A DNA stretch of 57,073 nt from Pseudomonadota bacterium (GCA_021794525.1 JAJYQP010000039.1:1-57073), one strand, 5' to 3'. Shown: positions 27,167-36,237, numbered from the stretch's first letter. Program-made: numbers and translations. The notes: generated by a model not told the origin, from the letters alone.

Positions 27167-28252
27167 TTAAGCGCGCAGGGGAACAGGGTCCAGCACTCGT
27201 TGCGCCAGCGGGGCGTAGCTGCGCGGCGGTTCGTCGAGGCGGAACGGCTGCGGGCGCGCGGTTGCGCCATCGCCGGTCCCGATCACCAGCGTGCTGGCGA
27301 CCGTTTCCGCGCCCTCGGCCGTGACGCGGACCCGAAGAAGGGGCACAAGCAGCCCAACCCGGCCCTGCCAGATCAGGCTCGCCTGCGCTAGCGGGAGGCG
27401 TACCTGACCCTCGAACCGCAGGCTCTGGCCGGGACCGAGGCGGTCTGCAGCGTGGAGCACGGGGAGAGCGTGGTCGGGCGATGCAAGCTGGCGCTCGGGC
27501 GGCAGGTCGCGGCTGGCGGAGACGAGGTCGGCCTCGACCGCGATACCGCCCAAGGCCCGCGCGCCCCGGTTGCGCAGCGTGATCCGGTAGCCGACGGTCG
27601 CGTTCATCAGGCTGCGGTCGAGGCGGACGGCTTCCGCCACCATGGCCAGGCTGTCGGCATTCGATGGCGGCGCGGCCGCGGTCGGCTCGAACGGGGCGAT
27701 CGTCTCGGGCACCACTCGCCGCCGCCGCACCATGGTGGCGACCAGCGTGGCAAGGCCGACGACCACCGCCCCCCCGCCCGCGATCCACGGCCACGGCCAC
27801 GGCCACTCGGTCGTGGGGGTGGCGGCAGGCGCGCGGTGAGTCGGCACCGGTCCCGCCGTGACGGGCGCGGCCGCGGCCGGGGCGCTCGCCTCCGGCAGAG
27901 GCTGGGGCGAGATTTCTGTTGGGAGAGGGGGTGAGGGCGCGGGAGCTCGGGTTACCGCCGCGGTTGGCGTCCCGCTCGGAACGCTTCGCGGCGGCGTGGC
28001 GAGCGGGGTGGGCAGGATTAGTGCCGCGGTCGGCGTGGCGGATGGCGTTGGCGTGGGCGTCGTCGCAGCCGCTGTCGGAATCGCGCGCGGCCGCAGGGGC
28101 ACCGGCGCATCGGGATCGACGGGGCCCTGGGCGCGATTGGCCTCCGTCGGGGTCGGGCCCGGCGGCAGCTGGTAATCGCGCACGTCCTGCGCGGCGGCGG
28201 GCGTGGCGGCTGCGAGCGCGGACAGGGCGAGGGTGCGGATCGGAAGGGTCAT
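27167..28252 (-). CDS. Unknown signal-peptide protein with Thr/Pro-rich linker and one membrane helix
   Basis: 361 aa. Signal peptide (MTLPIRTLALSALAAATPAAAQD), then a low-complexity region rich in Thr, Pro and Ala (about residues 30-165), a PWPWPW stretch before a membrane helix (about 168-190), and a basic RRRR stop-transfer. A C-terminal beta-rich domain follows (about 210-345) with VGYRITLRNRGARALGG, resembling immunoglobulin-like or CARDB folds. The topology would put the C-terminal domain in the cytoplasm. Function unknown. It is the first gene of the minus-strand run leading into sseA. Confidence 0.78.
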   Translation of the reverse strand: MTLPIRTLALSALAAATPAAAQDVRDYQLPPGPTPTEANRAQGPVDPDAPVPLRPRAIPTAAATTPTPTPSATPTAALILPTPLATPPRSVPSGTPTAAVTRAPAPSPPLPTEISPQPLPEASAPAAAAPVTAGPVPTHRAPAATPTTEWPWPWPWIAGGGAVVVGLATLVATMVRRRRVVPETIAPFEPTAAAPPSNADSLAMVAEAVRLDRSLMNATVGYRITLRNRGARALGGIAVEADLVSASRDLPPERQLASPDHALPVLHAADRLGPGQSLRFEGQVRLPLAQASLIWQGRVGLLVPLLRVRVTAEGAETVASTLVIGTGDGATARPQPFRLDEPPRSYAPLAQRVLDPVPLRA

Positions 28253-28361
28253 GGCCAACGGGGCGGGAGATGTGGTCGTGCGGCAGTGAATAGGCGGTGA
28301 AGCGGCGCGGTTCCAGACCTCACGCTTGCCTTGGGCGCACGATCGGGCCAGTGGCGCCTCC

Positions 28362-28814
28362 ATGACCGGAACCCCCCGCTTCCTCGGCGCTGCGACGCCG
28401 CTGCCCGCCTCGCCCGAGCTGGCAGAGCTCGACTACGTCACCAACCCGCGCGAGGGCGAACTCTACCTCGTCCGCTTCGCCGCGCCCGAGTTCACCTCGC
28501 TCTGCCCCGTCACCGGCCAGCCCGATTTCGCCCACCTGGTGATCGACTACGCCCCCGACGCGACGATCGTGGAATCGAAGAGCCTCAAGCTGTTCCTCGG
28601 CGCGTTCCGCAATCATGCCGGGTTCCACGAGGATGTGACCGTCGGGATCGGCAAGCGCCTGTTCGACGAGATGCGTCCACGCTGGCTGCGGATCGGCGGC
28701 TACTGGTACCCGCGCGGCGGCATCCCGATCGACGTGTTCTGGCAGAGCGGTGCGGCGCCCGAAGGGCTGTGGGTGCCCGAGCAGGGCGTCCAGAGCTACC
28801 GCGGCAGAGGCTGA
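28362..28814 (+). CDS. queF: NADPH-dependent 7-cyano-7-deazaguanine reductase QueF
   Basis: Reduces preQ0 to preQ1 in queuosine synthesis. 150 aa, the single-domain (type I, T-fold) form. The catalytic Cys lies in [11 protein letters not shown] (about residue 48), followed by the QueF signature [16 protein letters not shown] (about 70-85) and FHEDV. The ATG at 28362 is preferred over a TTG at 28326. Confidence 0.95.
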   Translation: MTGTPRFLGAATPLPASPELAELDYVTNPREGELYLVRFAAPEFTSLCPVTGQPDFAHLVIDYAPDATIVESKSLKLFLGAFRNHAGFHEDVTVGIGKRLFDEMRPRWLRIGGYWYPRGGIPIDVFWQSGAAPEGLWVPEQGVQSYRGRG

Positions 28815-28947
28815 CGGCGACGCTACTGAAATGCGGTCGATCGGCGCTCAGTGCCGCAGAGCCGACCGGCTGCCCGCAGGCGCTCCGAAGTGAAGCGAAG
28901 GAAACAGCGCCGAGGACGAGCCCGCGGAGGCGGGTTCGCAAGCAGAA
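28815..28947. other. Gene-free gap between queF and tRNA-Thr
   Basis: 133 bp without a gene. Just downstream of tRNA-Thr on its strand is a GC-rich hairpin CCCGCGGAGGCGGG (28921-28934), a possible weak terminator. Confidence 0.45.
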
Positions 28948-29022
28948 TGGTGCCGGCTGAGGGATTTGAACCCCCGACCTTCGGTTTACAAAACCGCTGC
29001 ACTACCACTGTGCTAAGCCGGC
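28948..29022 (-). tRNA. tRNA-Thr (anticodon TGT)
   Basis: 75 nt with encoded CCA on the minus strand. Acceptor GCCGGCT/AGCCGGC, D-arm GCAC-AGTGGTA-GTGC, anticodon loop TTTGTAA with TGT (reads ACA), T-arm GGGGGTTCAAATCCCTC. The lowest pair of the anticodon stem (27-43) is G-A. Confidence 0.96.
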
Positions 29023-29074
29023 GCTCTTAGTTGCCCTATCGCTTCGCTGATCGAGGGCTTTGCGCGCCTTAGGG

Positions 29075-29950
29075 TCACAGCGCTCCGAAAGTCCAGCCCT
29101 CGGTGATCGCGATGGCGGGTGTGAGAGCGGCTGGCGACCAGCGCTGCGGCTCATGCGCTACCTTGCGCAGCCAGGCAGCGGTCAGCAGCGCGTCGGACGC
29201 GTGATCGTCGATTGCACCTTCGCCGGCGACAGGGGGAGACCCGAGCGCGGCCAGCGCCGTGTTCAGCTCCCGGAAGTTGCGCATCTTGGATTTTGCCGCG
29301 CTGCGCCCCGCCTCCATCGCGGCGAGCGTGGTGTAGATTTCGACCACCACCGAACCGCTCGCGGGCAGCGGGTCGATAGGCCACACCGGCAGATGCCCGC
29401 GCAGGTGATGCAGCATTCGCATCCCCGTCAGGCTCGACTTGCCCACCTGTGCCGCGCCGACGAGGTTGAAGTTCGAATAGGGTTTGCAGCCCATGGCGGC
29501 CTGCGCCCGTTCGGTGACGCGAAAGCGCCCGCGGCCGTGTGCAGCGCCGTCGCAGCCGAAATGTATCCCCGTTGCAGTGCCGTCGCGAAAGAAGGGCCTG
29601 AGCTCCGGATGGGCGACGAATTCATTGGCCCCGAGATTGGGCTCAGCGGCGGCGATGCGGTCTATCGATGCCCAGAGTGCGGGCGCGTCGGGCGGGCTCT
29701 CCGCCCAGCCGGGAAAGAAGTCGGCACAATCGGCGTGCGGCAGTCCGATGCCGAGATCGAATCCGACCAGCGTATCGGGCGGCAGTTCCTCGCGCAGCAC
29801 CGCCAGCACCGCCTCGCGCGACCAGTCGTGGCGGACCAGCACCGGCGGCCCGCCATCCGCATCGGCCAGCGCCAGCGCGATACCCTTCTGCCGCGCACCC
29901 TTCGCGCCGGACCAGTCGATGGCAAGGAAATGGCGAAAGCGGCCCTTCAC
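29075..29950 (-). CDS. Unknown protein, RNase H-like fold suspected
   Basis: 291 aa from a GTG at 29950 that overlaps the rarA stop (GTGA). No family is named with confidence. The N-terminus HFLAIDWSGAKG, an acidic residue after a beta-hairpin, VGFDLGIGLPHAD and the C-terminal IDDHASDALLTAAWL are spaced like the Asp residues of RNase H-like (DUF429-type) folds. Coupling to rarA suggests a link to DNA repair or replication, which is only an inference. Confidence 0.75.
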   Translation of the reverse strand: MKGRFRHFLAIDWSGAKGARQKGIALALADADGGPPVLVRHDWSREAVLAVLREELPPDTLVGFDLGIGLPHADCADFFPGWAESPPDAPALWASIDRIAAAEPNLGANEFVAHPELRPFFRDGTATGIHFGCDGAAHGRGRFRVTERAQAAMGCKPYSNFNLVGAAQVGKSSLTGMRMLHHLRGHLPVWPIDPLPASGSVVVEIYTTLAAMEAGRSAAKSKMRNFRELNTALAALGSPPVAGEGAIDDHASDALLTAAWLRKVAHEPQRWSPAALTPAIAITEGWTFGAL

Positions 29951-31269
29951 TCTCCCGCCCGCTCGCGCCGAAGCTTGTCCCAGTAGTCGAGCCGCTTGGC
30001 GATCTCCCGTTCGAACCCGCGCTCCACCGGCTGGTAATAGGTCTGCGGCTCCATCTCCGCGGGCCAGTAATTGTCGCCCGAAAATCCCTCGTCCGCGTCG
30101 TGATCGTAGCTGTAGCCCGCGCCGTAGCCGATCTCCTTCATCAGCTTCGTCGGTGCGTTGAGGATATTCTGCGGCGGCATCAGGCTGCCGGTCTCGCGTG
30201 CCGATCTGAAGCTCGCCTTCATCGCCTTGTAGACGGCGTTCGATTTGGGGGCGGTGGCGAGATAGATACAGGCCTGCACCAGTGCGAGTTCGCCCTCAGG
30301 GCTGCCCAGGAATTCATAGGCGTCCTTCGCCGCCATACACTGCACCAGCGCCTGCGGATCGGCGAGGCCGATGTCCTCCACCGCCATGCGGATGAGGCGA
30401 CGGGCGAGGAAGCGCGGCTCCTCTCCGGCGGTCAGCATCCGCGCGAGGTAATAGAGCGCCGCCTGCGGGTCCGACCCGCGCACCGCCTTGTGAAGCGCGG
30501 AAATGAGGTTGTAGTGCCCTTCGCGGTCCTTGTCATAAACGGCCACCCGCCTTTGCAGGAACGCGCCCAGCGCCGCCGGATCGAGCGGGTCCGCGATCTT
30601 CGCGTTATACAGCGTCTCCGCCTGGTTGAGCAGGAACCGCCCGTCGCCGTCGGCGCTGGCGACCAGCGCCTCGCGCGCCGGGGGCGTGAGGGGTAGGGGG
30701 CCTTCCAGCGTCTCGGCCCTCGCCAGCAGCAACTCGAGCGCGGCAAAGTCCAACCGGTGCAGGATCAGCACCTGCGCGCGGCTCAGCAGCGCGGCGTTCA
30801 GCGCGAAACTGGGGTTCTCGGTGGTGGCACCCACCAGCGTCACCGTGCCGCGCTCCACGAAGGGCAGGAAGCCGTCCTGCTGGGCGCGGTTGAAGCGGTG
30901 GATCTCGTCCACGAACAACAGGGTGCGTTGACCCGCCTCGGCGGCCCGGTCGGCCTCGGCGAAGGCCTTCTTCAGATCCGCGACCCCGCTGAACACCGCG
31001 CTGACGCTGGTGAATCGCATTCCTACCGCATCGGCCAGCAGGCGGGCGATGGTGGTCTTGCCGGTGCCGGGCGGCCCCCACAGGATCATGCTGGAAAGGC
31101 GGCCTGCGGAGACCATCCGCCCGATCGCTCCCTCGGGCCCGGTCAGGTGGTCCTGCCCCACAACCTCGGTCAGCGTGCGCGGACGCAGCCGGTCGGCGAG
31201 CGGCGCATCCCCGCGTGGTGCTGGTGCAGCGGCGGCAGGCGGCACGTCGTCGGCGAAAAGGTCAGCCAT
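29947..31269 (-). CDS. rarA: Replication-associated recombination protein A (AAA+ ATPase)
   Basis: MgsA/WRNIP1 family ATPase acting at stalled replication forks with SSB. The 440-aa product begins with an SSB-interaction-like N-terminus, then RPRTLTEVVGQDHL, Walker A GPPGTGKTT (about 66-74), Walker B LLFVDEIHRFN, sensor 1 VGATTENPSFALN, and the C-terminal tetramerisation domain with GSDPQAALYYLARML, LPPQNIL-like SLMPPQNILNAPT and YSYDHDADEGF. The downstream gene overlaps by 4 bp. Confidence 0.96.
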   Translation of the reverse strand: MADLFADDVPPAAAAPAPRGDAPLADRLRPRTLTEVVGQDHLTGPEGAIGRMVSAGRLSSMILWGPPGTGKTTIARLLADAVGMRFTSVSAVFSGVADLKKAFAEADRAAEAGQRTLLFVDEIHRFNRAQQDGFLPFVERGTVTLVGATTENPSFALNAALLSRAQVLILHRLDFAALELLLARAETLEGPLPLTPPAREALVASADGDGRFLLNQAETLYNAKIADPLDPAALGAFLQRRVAVYDKDREGHYNLISALHKAVRGSDPQAALYYLARMLTAGEEPRFLARRLIRMAVEDIGLADPQALVQCMAAKDAYEFLGSPEGELALVQACIYLATAPKSNAVYKAMKASFRSARETGSLMPPQNILNAPTKLMKEIGYGAGYSYDHDADEGFSGDNYWPAEMEPQTYYQPVERGFEREIAKRLDYWDKLRRERAGE

Positions 31270-31312
31270 TCGCGGCAGATAGGAGGCCCGCGAAGAATTT
31301 GCATCGTTCCGC

Positions 31313-31349
31313 TTGTAACTCGCTCATTAAGATATATCATAGATGCATC
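31313..31349 (+). promoter_or_regulatory. padR promoter with twin palindromic operator
   Basis: -35 TTGTAA (31313-31318), 16-bp spacer, -10 TATCAT (31335-31340). Two perfect 8-bp palindromes, GATATATC (31331-31338) and GATGCATC (31342-31349), lie centred 11 bp apart, about one helix turn, across the -10. PadR proteins usually bind such AT-rich dyads at their own promoters, so autoregulation is likely. Confidence 0.6.
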
Positions 31350-31372
31350 GTAACGACTCGAAGGAATGTCAT

Positions 31373-32107
31373 ATGTACAGGGGTGGACGTGGCTGGCGGC
31401 GGAGTTTCGGCTGGCCGATCCCGATGGCGATCGAAGTGAACGGTTGCGGCGACGGCGCGCGGGGTTCGCGCTCTAACGCTGGGGGATTCTTCGGCCCTGA
31501 TGGGTTTTTCGGACCCCGCGGTCCGTTCGGACCCGATGGGCCCTTTGGCGCAAGTGGTCCTTTCGGACCGAGCAACCCGATGGGTCCGGAGTGGGGCCCG
31601 AAATGGCGGAGAGAAGGCGGAATGCGTCGCCGTGGCCGCATGTTCGGCCAGGGCGAACTGCGCCTGCTGCTCCTCCACCTCATCGCCGAACAGCCGCGCC
31701 ACGGCTACGAGCTGATCAAGGCGATCGAGGAAATGACCGCGGGCAGCTATGCGCCGAGCCCGGGCACGGTGTATCCCACGCTCTCGCTGCTCGAGGACGA
31801 GGGCGCAATCCGCGAGGTGGCTGGCGGCGACGAGCCGCGCAAGGCCTTCGAGGCAACTGCGCAGGGCCGCGAGGAGCTGGAGGATCGCAAGGAGGAGGCC
31901 GAGGCGCTGGTCGAGCGCCTCTCGGGCCACGGCAAACGCCACGAGGAACGCCGCCGCGCCTTCGCCACGCCCGAGATGTTCCGCGCGCTCGGCAACCTCG
32001 CCCAGGTGGTCAAGATCAAGGCGCGGAAGGGTGGCCTCGACGAGGACACCATGGCGCAGATCGTGGACCTGATCGACGAGATGGCCCGCAAGATCGAGCG
32101 GCTTTGA
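31373..32107 (+). CDS. PadR-family transcriptional regulator with Gly-Phe-Gly-Pro repeats
   Basis: 244 aa from the ATG at 31373, which has AAGGAA 6 bp upstream; an in-frame ATG at 31343 lies inside the operator. The N-terminal third holds a collagen-like low-complexity region (about residues 38-79; units such as GPFGPDG). The winged-helix PadR domain follows (about 93-165: RLLLLHLIAEQPRHGYELIKAIE, PSPGTVYPTLSLLEDEG), then a C-terminal coiled-coil dimerisation arm. It usually represses a neighbouring transporter or stress gene; the membrane protein downstream is the obvious candidate. Confidence 0.92.
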   Translation: MYRGGRGWRRSFGWPIPMAIEVNGCGDGARGSRSNAGGFFGPDGFFGPRGPFGPDGPFGASGPFGPSNPMGPEWGPKWRREGGMRRRGRMFGQGELRLLLLHLIAEQPRHGYELIKAIEEMTAGSYAPSPGTVYPTLSLLEDEGAIREVAGGDEPRKAFEATAQGREELEDRKEEAEALVERLSGHGKRHEERRRAFATPEMFRALGNLAQVVKIKARKGGLDEDTMAQIVDLIDEMARKIERL

Positions 32108-32162
32108 GCAGACCCACGACCATGCTATCCTGTCCGACGGGTCGACCTTAGGGGAGGGTAGC

Positions 32163-32669
32163 ATGGTCCAGTTCATGGATGACAGCCGGCCGACGATGGT
32201 CGAGGAGCCGGGCGATCACGTGTCGTCGGCGACCGGGCAGAGCCCCTGGCACCTATGGGTGGTCGGCGGGGTCTCCTTGTTGTGGAACTGCTTCGGCGCG
32301 CTGGACTACACCATGTCGCAGCTGAGGAATGAAACCTACCTCGGCGCAGCGGCCGAGAGCATGGGCATCACCGCCGCAGAGATGATCGCCTTCATCGACA
32401 GCTTCCCGGGATGGATGCATGCTTTTTGGGCCCTCGGCGTCTGGGGTGCGCTGGCGGGATCGGTGCTGCTGCTGATGCGGAGCCGGTATGCCGTGTGGGC
32501 TTTCGGGGTTTCCTTGACGGGCCTTGCGGTCACCCAGCTCTACCAGGCGACGACCGTGCAGCCCGAGTGGGTGGACACCTCGAAGGGCATGACGATATTC
32601 ATCTGGTCGGTCGCGACGTTCCTGCTGATATACGCGGTGAGCGTGAGGAAGAAGGGTGTGTTGCGGTAG
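32163..32669 (+). CDS. Unknown four-helix membrane protein
   Basis: 168 aa with four hydrophobic segments (about residues 30-50, 84-104, 110-130, 140-160) after a polar N-terminus. Conserved-looking features are GGVSLLWNCFGALDYTMSQ and a Met/Trp-rich second helix region (PGWMHAFWALGVWGALAG). Proteins of this type are common and uncharacterised in sphingomonads. A strong ribosome site AGGGGAGGG precedes the ATG. It starts 55 bp after padR, so the two may share a transcript. Confidence 0.8.
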   Translation: MVQFMDDSRPTMVEEPGDHVSSATGQSPWHLWVVGGVSLLWNCFGALDYTMSQLRNETYLGAAAESMGITAAEMIAFIDSFPGWMHAFWALGVWGALAGSVLLLMRSRYAVWAFGVSLTGLAVTQLYQATTVQPEWVDTSKGMTIFIWSVATFLLIYAVSVRKKGVLR

Positions 32670-32916
32670 GTTTGCACTCGGCAACATACCTCCTCTGTCC
32701 GCTCGTCTGGTATCCGGTTTTTAGGCTGAACGGCTTGTTTTGTGGTGGACAGCGGGCACCAGCTACGGCGAAAGATACTCGCCAGCTGGAGCCGTTGAGC
32801 ATCACAGGCATCACTACCGCCACTCGGCGATGCGATCTGCCATTGCGGCAGTAAAAAAGGCCCGGCAATAATCTTCCTACCAACCGGAGCACTGATGTGG
32901 GAGGGGAGCTTCAAGA
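32670..32916. other. 247-bp gene-free stretch upstream of the EcsC gene
   Basis: No gene or clean hairpin terminator is seen. Base composition falls towards the right. A GGGAGGGGAG ribosome site ends the stretch. Confidence 0.5.
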
Positions 32917-33750
32917 ATGAACGATTTGGGGAACGCATGCAGCGGCTTCGCGCCAGAACAATTGCACGAACTTCAAGAGATCGTCAGCCAATACCGCTAC
33001 TCCAAAGGGTTTATCGTCAACCTCTCCAGCATGGTTGGCAAAAAAACCGAGGGTTGGTTCGAGAAGGCCCCTGACGATTGGCAGTCAAGGCTCGATGGTC
33101 TCATCGAAACTGCGTTACACACTAGTTACGACTTGGCGTTGCAAACTCAGTCAGACGACGACTCTCAATCATTGGTCAACAGAGCGTTAGGGTGGGCGCA
33201 GGGCGAAAGATGGCATTCATTAGCTAGTGCGGTCTCTGGAGCATTGGGCGGTCTCGGCGGTATCTCCACCACCCTCGTTGAAATTCCTGTGACTACCACA
33301 CTTGCGCTCCGTTCAATCCAGCAGGTCGCTGGCAGTTACGGAGAAGATGTAAGCAAAGAAGAAATCCGCGCCCAATGCATCGCGGTTCTCAGTCTCGGTG
33401 GCCCCATCGAAGAAGATGATGAAACAGAGACCGCTCTCTTTGCCACTCGCTTGGCCGTAAACCACACCACCGTCGCACAGGCGATCAAAATCGTGCTGCC
33501 GCGTTTTGGGATCGTTTTGAGCGAAAAGCTTCTGGCGCAGGCAGTGCCTATCATCGGCGCTGTAGCAGGAGCGACAATCAACTCGGTGTTCGTAAGCTAT
33601 TATCAGACCATGGCTCACGTCCACTTCCGATTGAGGAAGCTTGAGAAAAGCCACGATGCTGATCAGGTTCTCGCCTGCTTCAATAGGATTTTGGAGGCAC
33701 AGCGAAACGAGACGCCCGTCGCGCGAAAAATCAAAAGAGCCGCTAGATGA
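32917..33750 (+). CDS. EcsC-family protein
   Basis: 277 aa. The C-terminal two thirds match EcsC-domain proteins: SAVSGALGGLGGISTTLVEIPVTTTLALRSIQ (membrane-associated Gly/Ala helix), VSKEEIRAQCIAVLSLGG, and VLPRFGIVLSEKLLAQAVPIIGAVAGATINSVF. The biochemical role is unknown. Codon use differs from the neighbours: one 60-bp line (33121-33180) has 28 G+C, against about two thirds in the window, suggesting acquisition by transfer. The stop overlaps the start of a 61-aa gene. Confidence 0.88.
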   Translation: MNDLGNACSGFAPEQLHELQEIVSQYRYSKGFIVNLSSMVGKKTEGWFEKAPDDWQSRLDGLIETALHTSYDLALQTQSDDDSQSLVNRALGWAQGERWHSLASAVSGALGGLGGISTTLVEIPVTTTLALRSIQQVAGSYGEDVSKEEIRAQCIAVLSLGGPIEEDDETETALFATRLAVNHTTVAQAIKIVLPRFGIVLSEKLLAQAVPIIGAVAGATINSVFVSYYQTMAHVHFRLRKLEKSHDADQVLACFNRILEAQRNETPVARKIKRAAR

Positions 33751-33932
33751 TTGTCAGCCTTATTGCTGGTGTGATCGGATTAGTTGTCGGAGGAGCGTCC
33801 GGCTTCTGGCGGAGCCTCCTGATCGCAGCCGCTGCTAGCGCGGCCTTATTTGCGATGCCGGGCGGCATTTGGATTGCGGAGTTCCCCGTTGGGGTGATTG
33901 TTGGAGGATTGCTCGCCGCCTTCAGCAAGTAG
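33747..33932 (+). CDS. Small membrane protein coupled to the EcsC gene
   Basis: 61 aa with two hydrophobic segments (about 3-20 and 22-58, interrupted by FWRS) and an AFSK end. The ATG overlaps the EcsC gene stop (ATGA). Composition is glycine-rich, like small phage or island membrane proteins. Function unknown. Confidence 0.6.
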   Translation: MIVSLIAGVIGLVVGGASGFWRSLLIAAAASAALFAMPGGIWIAEFPVGVIVGGLLAAFSK

Positions 33933-34045
33933 GCACTCCTGCAACCAACCGTCCCATTTCCCCAACTGAAACGATTCACGGTTAACTGAGCTTGTGGCTG
34001 CTACGGGGTCGCTAGCTGACACTCTGCTATTCTTCGAAAACTTCG

Positions 34046-35287
34046 TCAGGCCGCAGCCACCCCGGCCGCCTCGCGATCCCTCTCCGCGCGGCTTTTCCTC
34101 TCCGCCGCCGTCTTGAGCTGGCCGCAGGCGGCGTCGATGTCGCGGCCGCGGGGGGTGCGGACGGGGGCACTGATGCCGGCTTCGAACACGATCTCGGAGA
34201 AGCGCTTCACCCGCTCCGGGGTGGAAGTGTCATAAGCGGCGCCGGGCCAGGGGTTGAAGGGGATCAGGTTGACCTTGGCGGGCAACTTGTAACGGCGGAT
34301 CAGCTCGACCAGCTCGCGCGCGTGGTCGTCGCTGTCGTTCTTGCCCTTCAGCATCACATATTCGAAGGTGATGCGCCGCGCGTTGCTGGCGCCGGGATAG
34401 GCGGCGCAGGCCTCCAGAAGTTCCTCGATGCCATACTTCTTGTTCAGCGGCACGATCTCGTCGCGGATTTCCTTGTTGGTGGCGTGCAGGCTGACCGCGA
34501 GGTTGACCCCGATCTCCTCTCCGCAGCGCGCCATCATCGGCACGACGCCGCTGGTCGACAGGGTGATCCGCCGCTTCGACAGCGCGAGCCCGTCGCCGTC
34601 CATCACGATCTGCAGCGCGCCCTTCACATTGTCGAAATTGTAGAGCGGCTCGCCCATGCCCATCATCACGATATTGGTGAGGAGACGTCCGTCGGAGGAA
34701 TAGTGCCCTGCGTCCTCGCTCTCCTCCAGCCCCGCCATGCTGCCCTTGGGCCATTCGCCCAGCGCGTCGCGCGCAAGCATGACCTGGCCCACGATCTCGC
34801 CCGCGGTCAGGTTCCGTACCAGCTTCATCGTGCCGGTGTGGCAGAAGCGGCAGTTCAATGTGCAGCCGACCTGGCTGGAAACGCATAGCGTGCCGCGGTC
34901 CGCATCGGGGATGAAGACCATCTCGAAATCGTGGCCGTCTGCGGTGCGCAGCAGCCACTTGCGCGTGCCGTCCACCGAATGCTGCGCCTCCACCACCTCG
35001 GGCCGGCCGATCACGAACCGTTCCGCCAGCCAGGGGCGCATGGTCTTGGCGATATCGGTCATCGCCTCGAAATCGGTGACGCCGCGGTGATAGATCCAGT
35101 GAAAGACCTGCTTGGCGCGCAGCTTGGCCTGTTTCTCGTCGAGCCCGGCCTCGGCCAGCAGCGCGCGGATCTGCGCCTTGGGCAGGCCGAGCAGGTCCAC
35201 GCGACCGTCCGCGCGGGGGGTGATGTCGCGCGCGACGGGCACCGGATCGACCTGTCCGGGTATGGGCATGAGTGCAGTGTCGGCCAT
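34046..35287 (-). CDS. rlmN: Dual-specificity 23S rRNA/tRNA adenine-C2 methyltransferase RlmN
   Basis: Radical SAM enzyme that methylates A2503 of 23S rRNA and A37 of some tRNAs. The 413-aa product has the N-terminal helical domain, the cluster motif CTLNCRFC (Cys-X3-Cys-X2-Cys), [28 protein letters not shown] and, at the C-terminus, the mechanistic Cys in AACGQL. The ATG at 35287 gives the usual N-terminus; the frame stays open further upstream to 35410. Confidence 0.96.
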   Translation of the reverse strand: MADTALMPIPGQVDPVPVARDITPRADGRVDLLGLPKAQIRALLAEAGLDEKQAKLRAKQVFHWIYHRGVTDFEAMTDIAKTMRPWLAERFVIGRPEVVEAQHSVDGTRKWLLRTADGHDFEMVFIPDADRGTLCVSSQVGCTLNCRFCHTGTMKLVRNLTAGEIVGQVMLARDALGEWPKGSMAGLEESEDAGHYSSDGRLLTNIVMMGMGEPLYNFDNVKGALQIVMDGDGLALSKRRITLSTSGVVPMMARCGEEIGVNLAVSLHATNKEIRDEIVPLNKKYGIEELLEACAAYPGASNARRITFEYVMLKGKNDSDDHARELVELIRRYKLPAKVNLIPFNPWPGAAYDTSTPERVKRFSEIVFEAGISAPVRTPRGRDIDAACGQLKTAAERKSRAERDREAAGVAAA

Positions 35288-35478
35288 GAAAGGTGCCGGA
35301 TATAGGGATGTTCGCCCTTTTGCGCCAGCCGTTCGCGCGCGTCGAGCGGACGGCCGCCCCCTGTGCTCCAGCCGTAGGTACAAAACCGGAGTCCGGACCC
35401 CGGACGACACAGTATGCGTTGATTAGGGGTCGTGAACGTAATTTTCTTGCTCGACCGCGTGGCGACAGGAGAGATCTC

Positions 35479-36237
35479 ATGACGATGCCATCGCAGATGC
35501 CGGTCGCCCACGCCTGGCGCGAGATGCACATCGACATCGCGTTCCAGCCGATCTTCGATCTCGATGCCGGCGGGGTCTGCGCCTATGAGGCGCTGGTGCG
35601 CGGGGCCGCCGGCGAAAGCGCCGCGTCGGTCCTTTCGCGCGTTCCAGGCGGCTTGCGGACCGAATTCGATGTCCGCGTCGGAATGGCCGCAGTCGGGAAA
35701 GCGATGCGGATGGGACTGGGCGCTTCGGGCGCGGCGTTAACGATCAACATGACGCCCGCGACCTCGCTCGTCGCGGCGCGAACGCTGTTGCGCATGATGG
35801 AGGCGATGCACGATGCCGGGCTCGCCATGCACCGGATGATCTTCGAACTCACCGAGAGCGCGCAGCTCGAGGATCGCGAGGCGCGCGCGGTGGCGCTGGC
35901 GATCCGCGCCCATGGCTTCAGGCTCGCCCTCGACGATTTCGGCGCCGGCTATTCGGGGCTCGTCACACTCGCCCAGTTGCCGACAGACTGGGTCAAGCTC
36001 GACATGGCGTTGATCCGTCACATTGACCGGGATCCGGCGCGCAGGCTGATCGTCGCGAAGGTGGTGCAGATGTTGCGCGATCTCGGGCGCGAGGTGGTTG
36101 CCGAGGGGATCGAGACGCCGGGAGAGCTCGCCGCGGTGCGCGCGCTCGGGATCGCGAAGGTGCAGGGGTTTCTGCTCGGCCGCCCGTCGCGGACCGAACT
36201 GCGGGCGCGCCCAGGCCCGCTGATGCGCGTCGCCTGA
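35479..36237 (+). CDS. EAL-domain c-di-GMP phosphodiesterase
   Basis: 252 aa made almost entirely of one EAL domain with no visible sensor. The catalytic set looks complete: YEALVRG (EAL Glu), the Asn of LTINMTP, FELTES, LDDFGAGYSG, VKLD (Lys), VAEGIET and QGFLLG. It therefore probably hydrolyses c-di-GMP to pGpG. The ATG at 35479 has AGGAGAG upstream. It is divergent from rlmN with a 191-bp spacer carrying a small hairpin (GTCCGG-ACC-CCGGAC, 35391-35405). Confidence 0.92.
   Translation: MTMPSQMPVAHAWREMHIDIAFQPIFDLDAGGVCAYEALVRGAAGESAASVLSRVPGGLRTEFDVRVGMAAVGKAMRMGLGASGAALTINMTPATSLVAARTLLRMMEAMHDAGLAMHRMIFELTESAQLEDREARAVALAIRAHGFRLALDDFGAGYSGLVTLAQLPTDWVKLDMALIRHIDRDPARRLIVAKVVQMLRDLGREVVAEGIETPGELAAVRALGIAKVQGFLLGRPSRTELRARPGPLMRVA

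Noticed and set aside
28823..29008. Minus-strand frame across tRNA-Thr (ends in a VGGSNPS-like peptide)
   Set aside because: Translation of a tRNA T-arm; not a protein.
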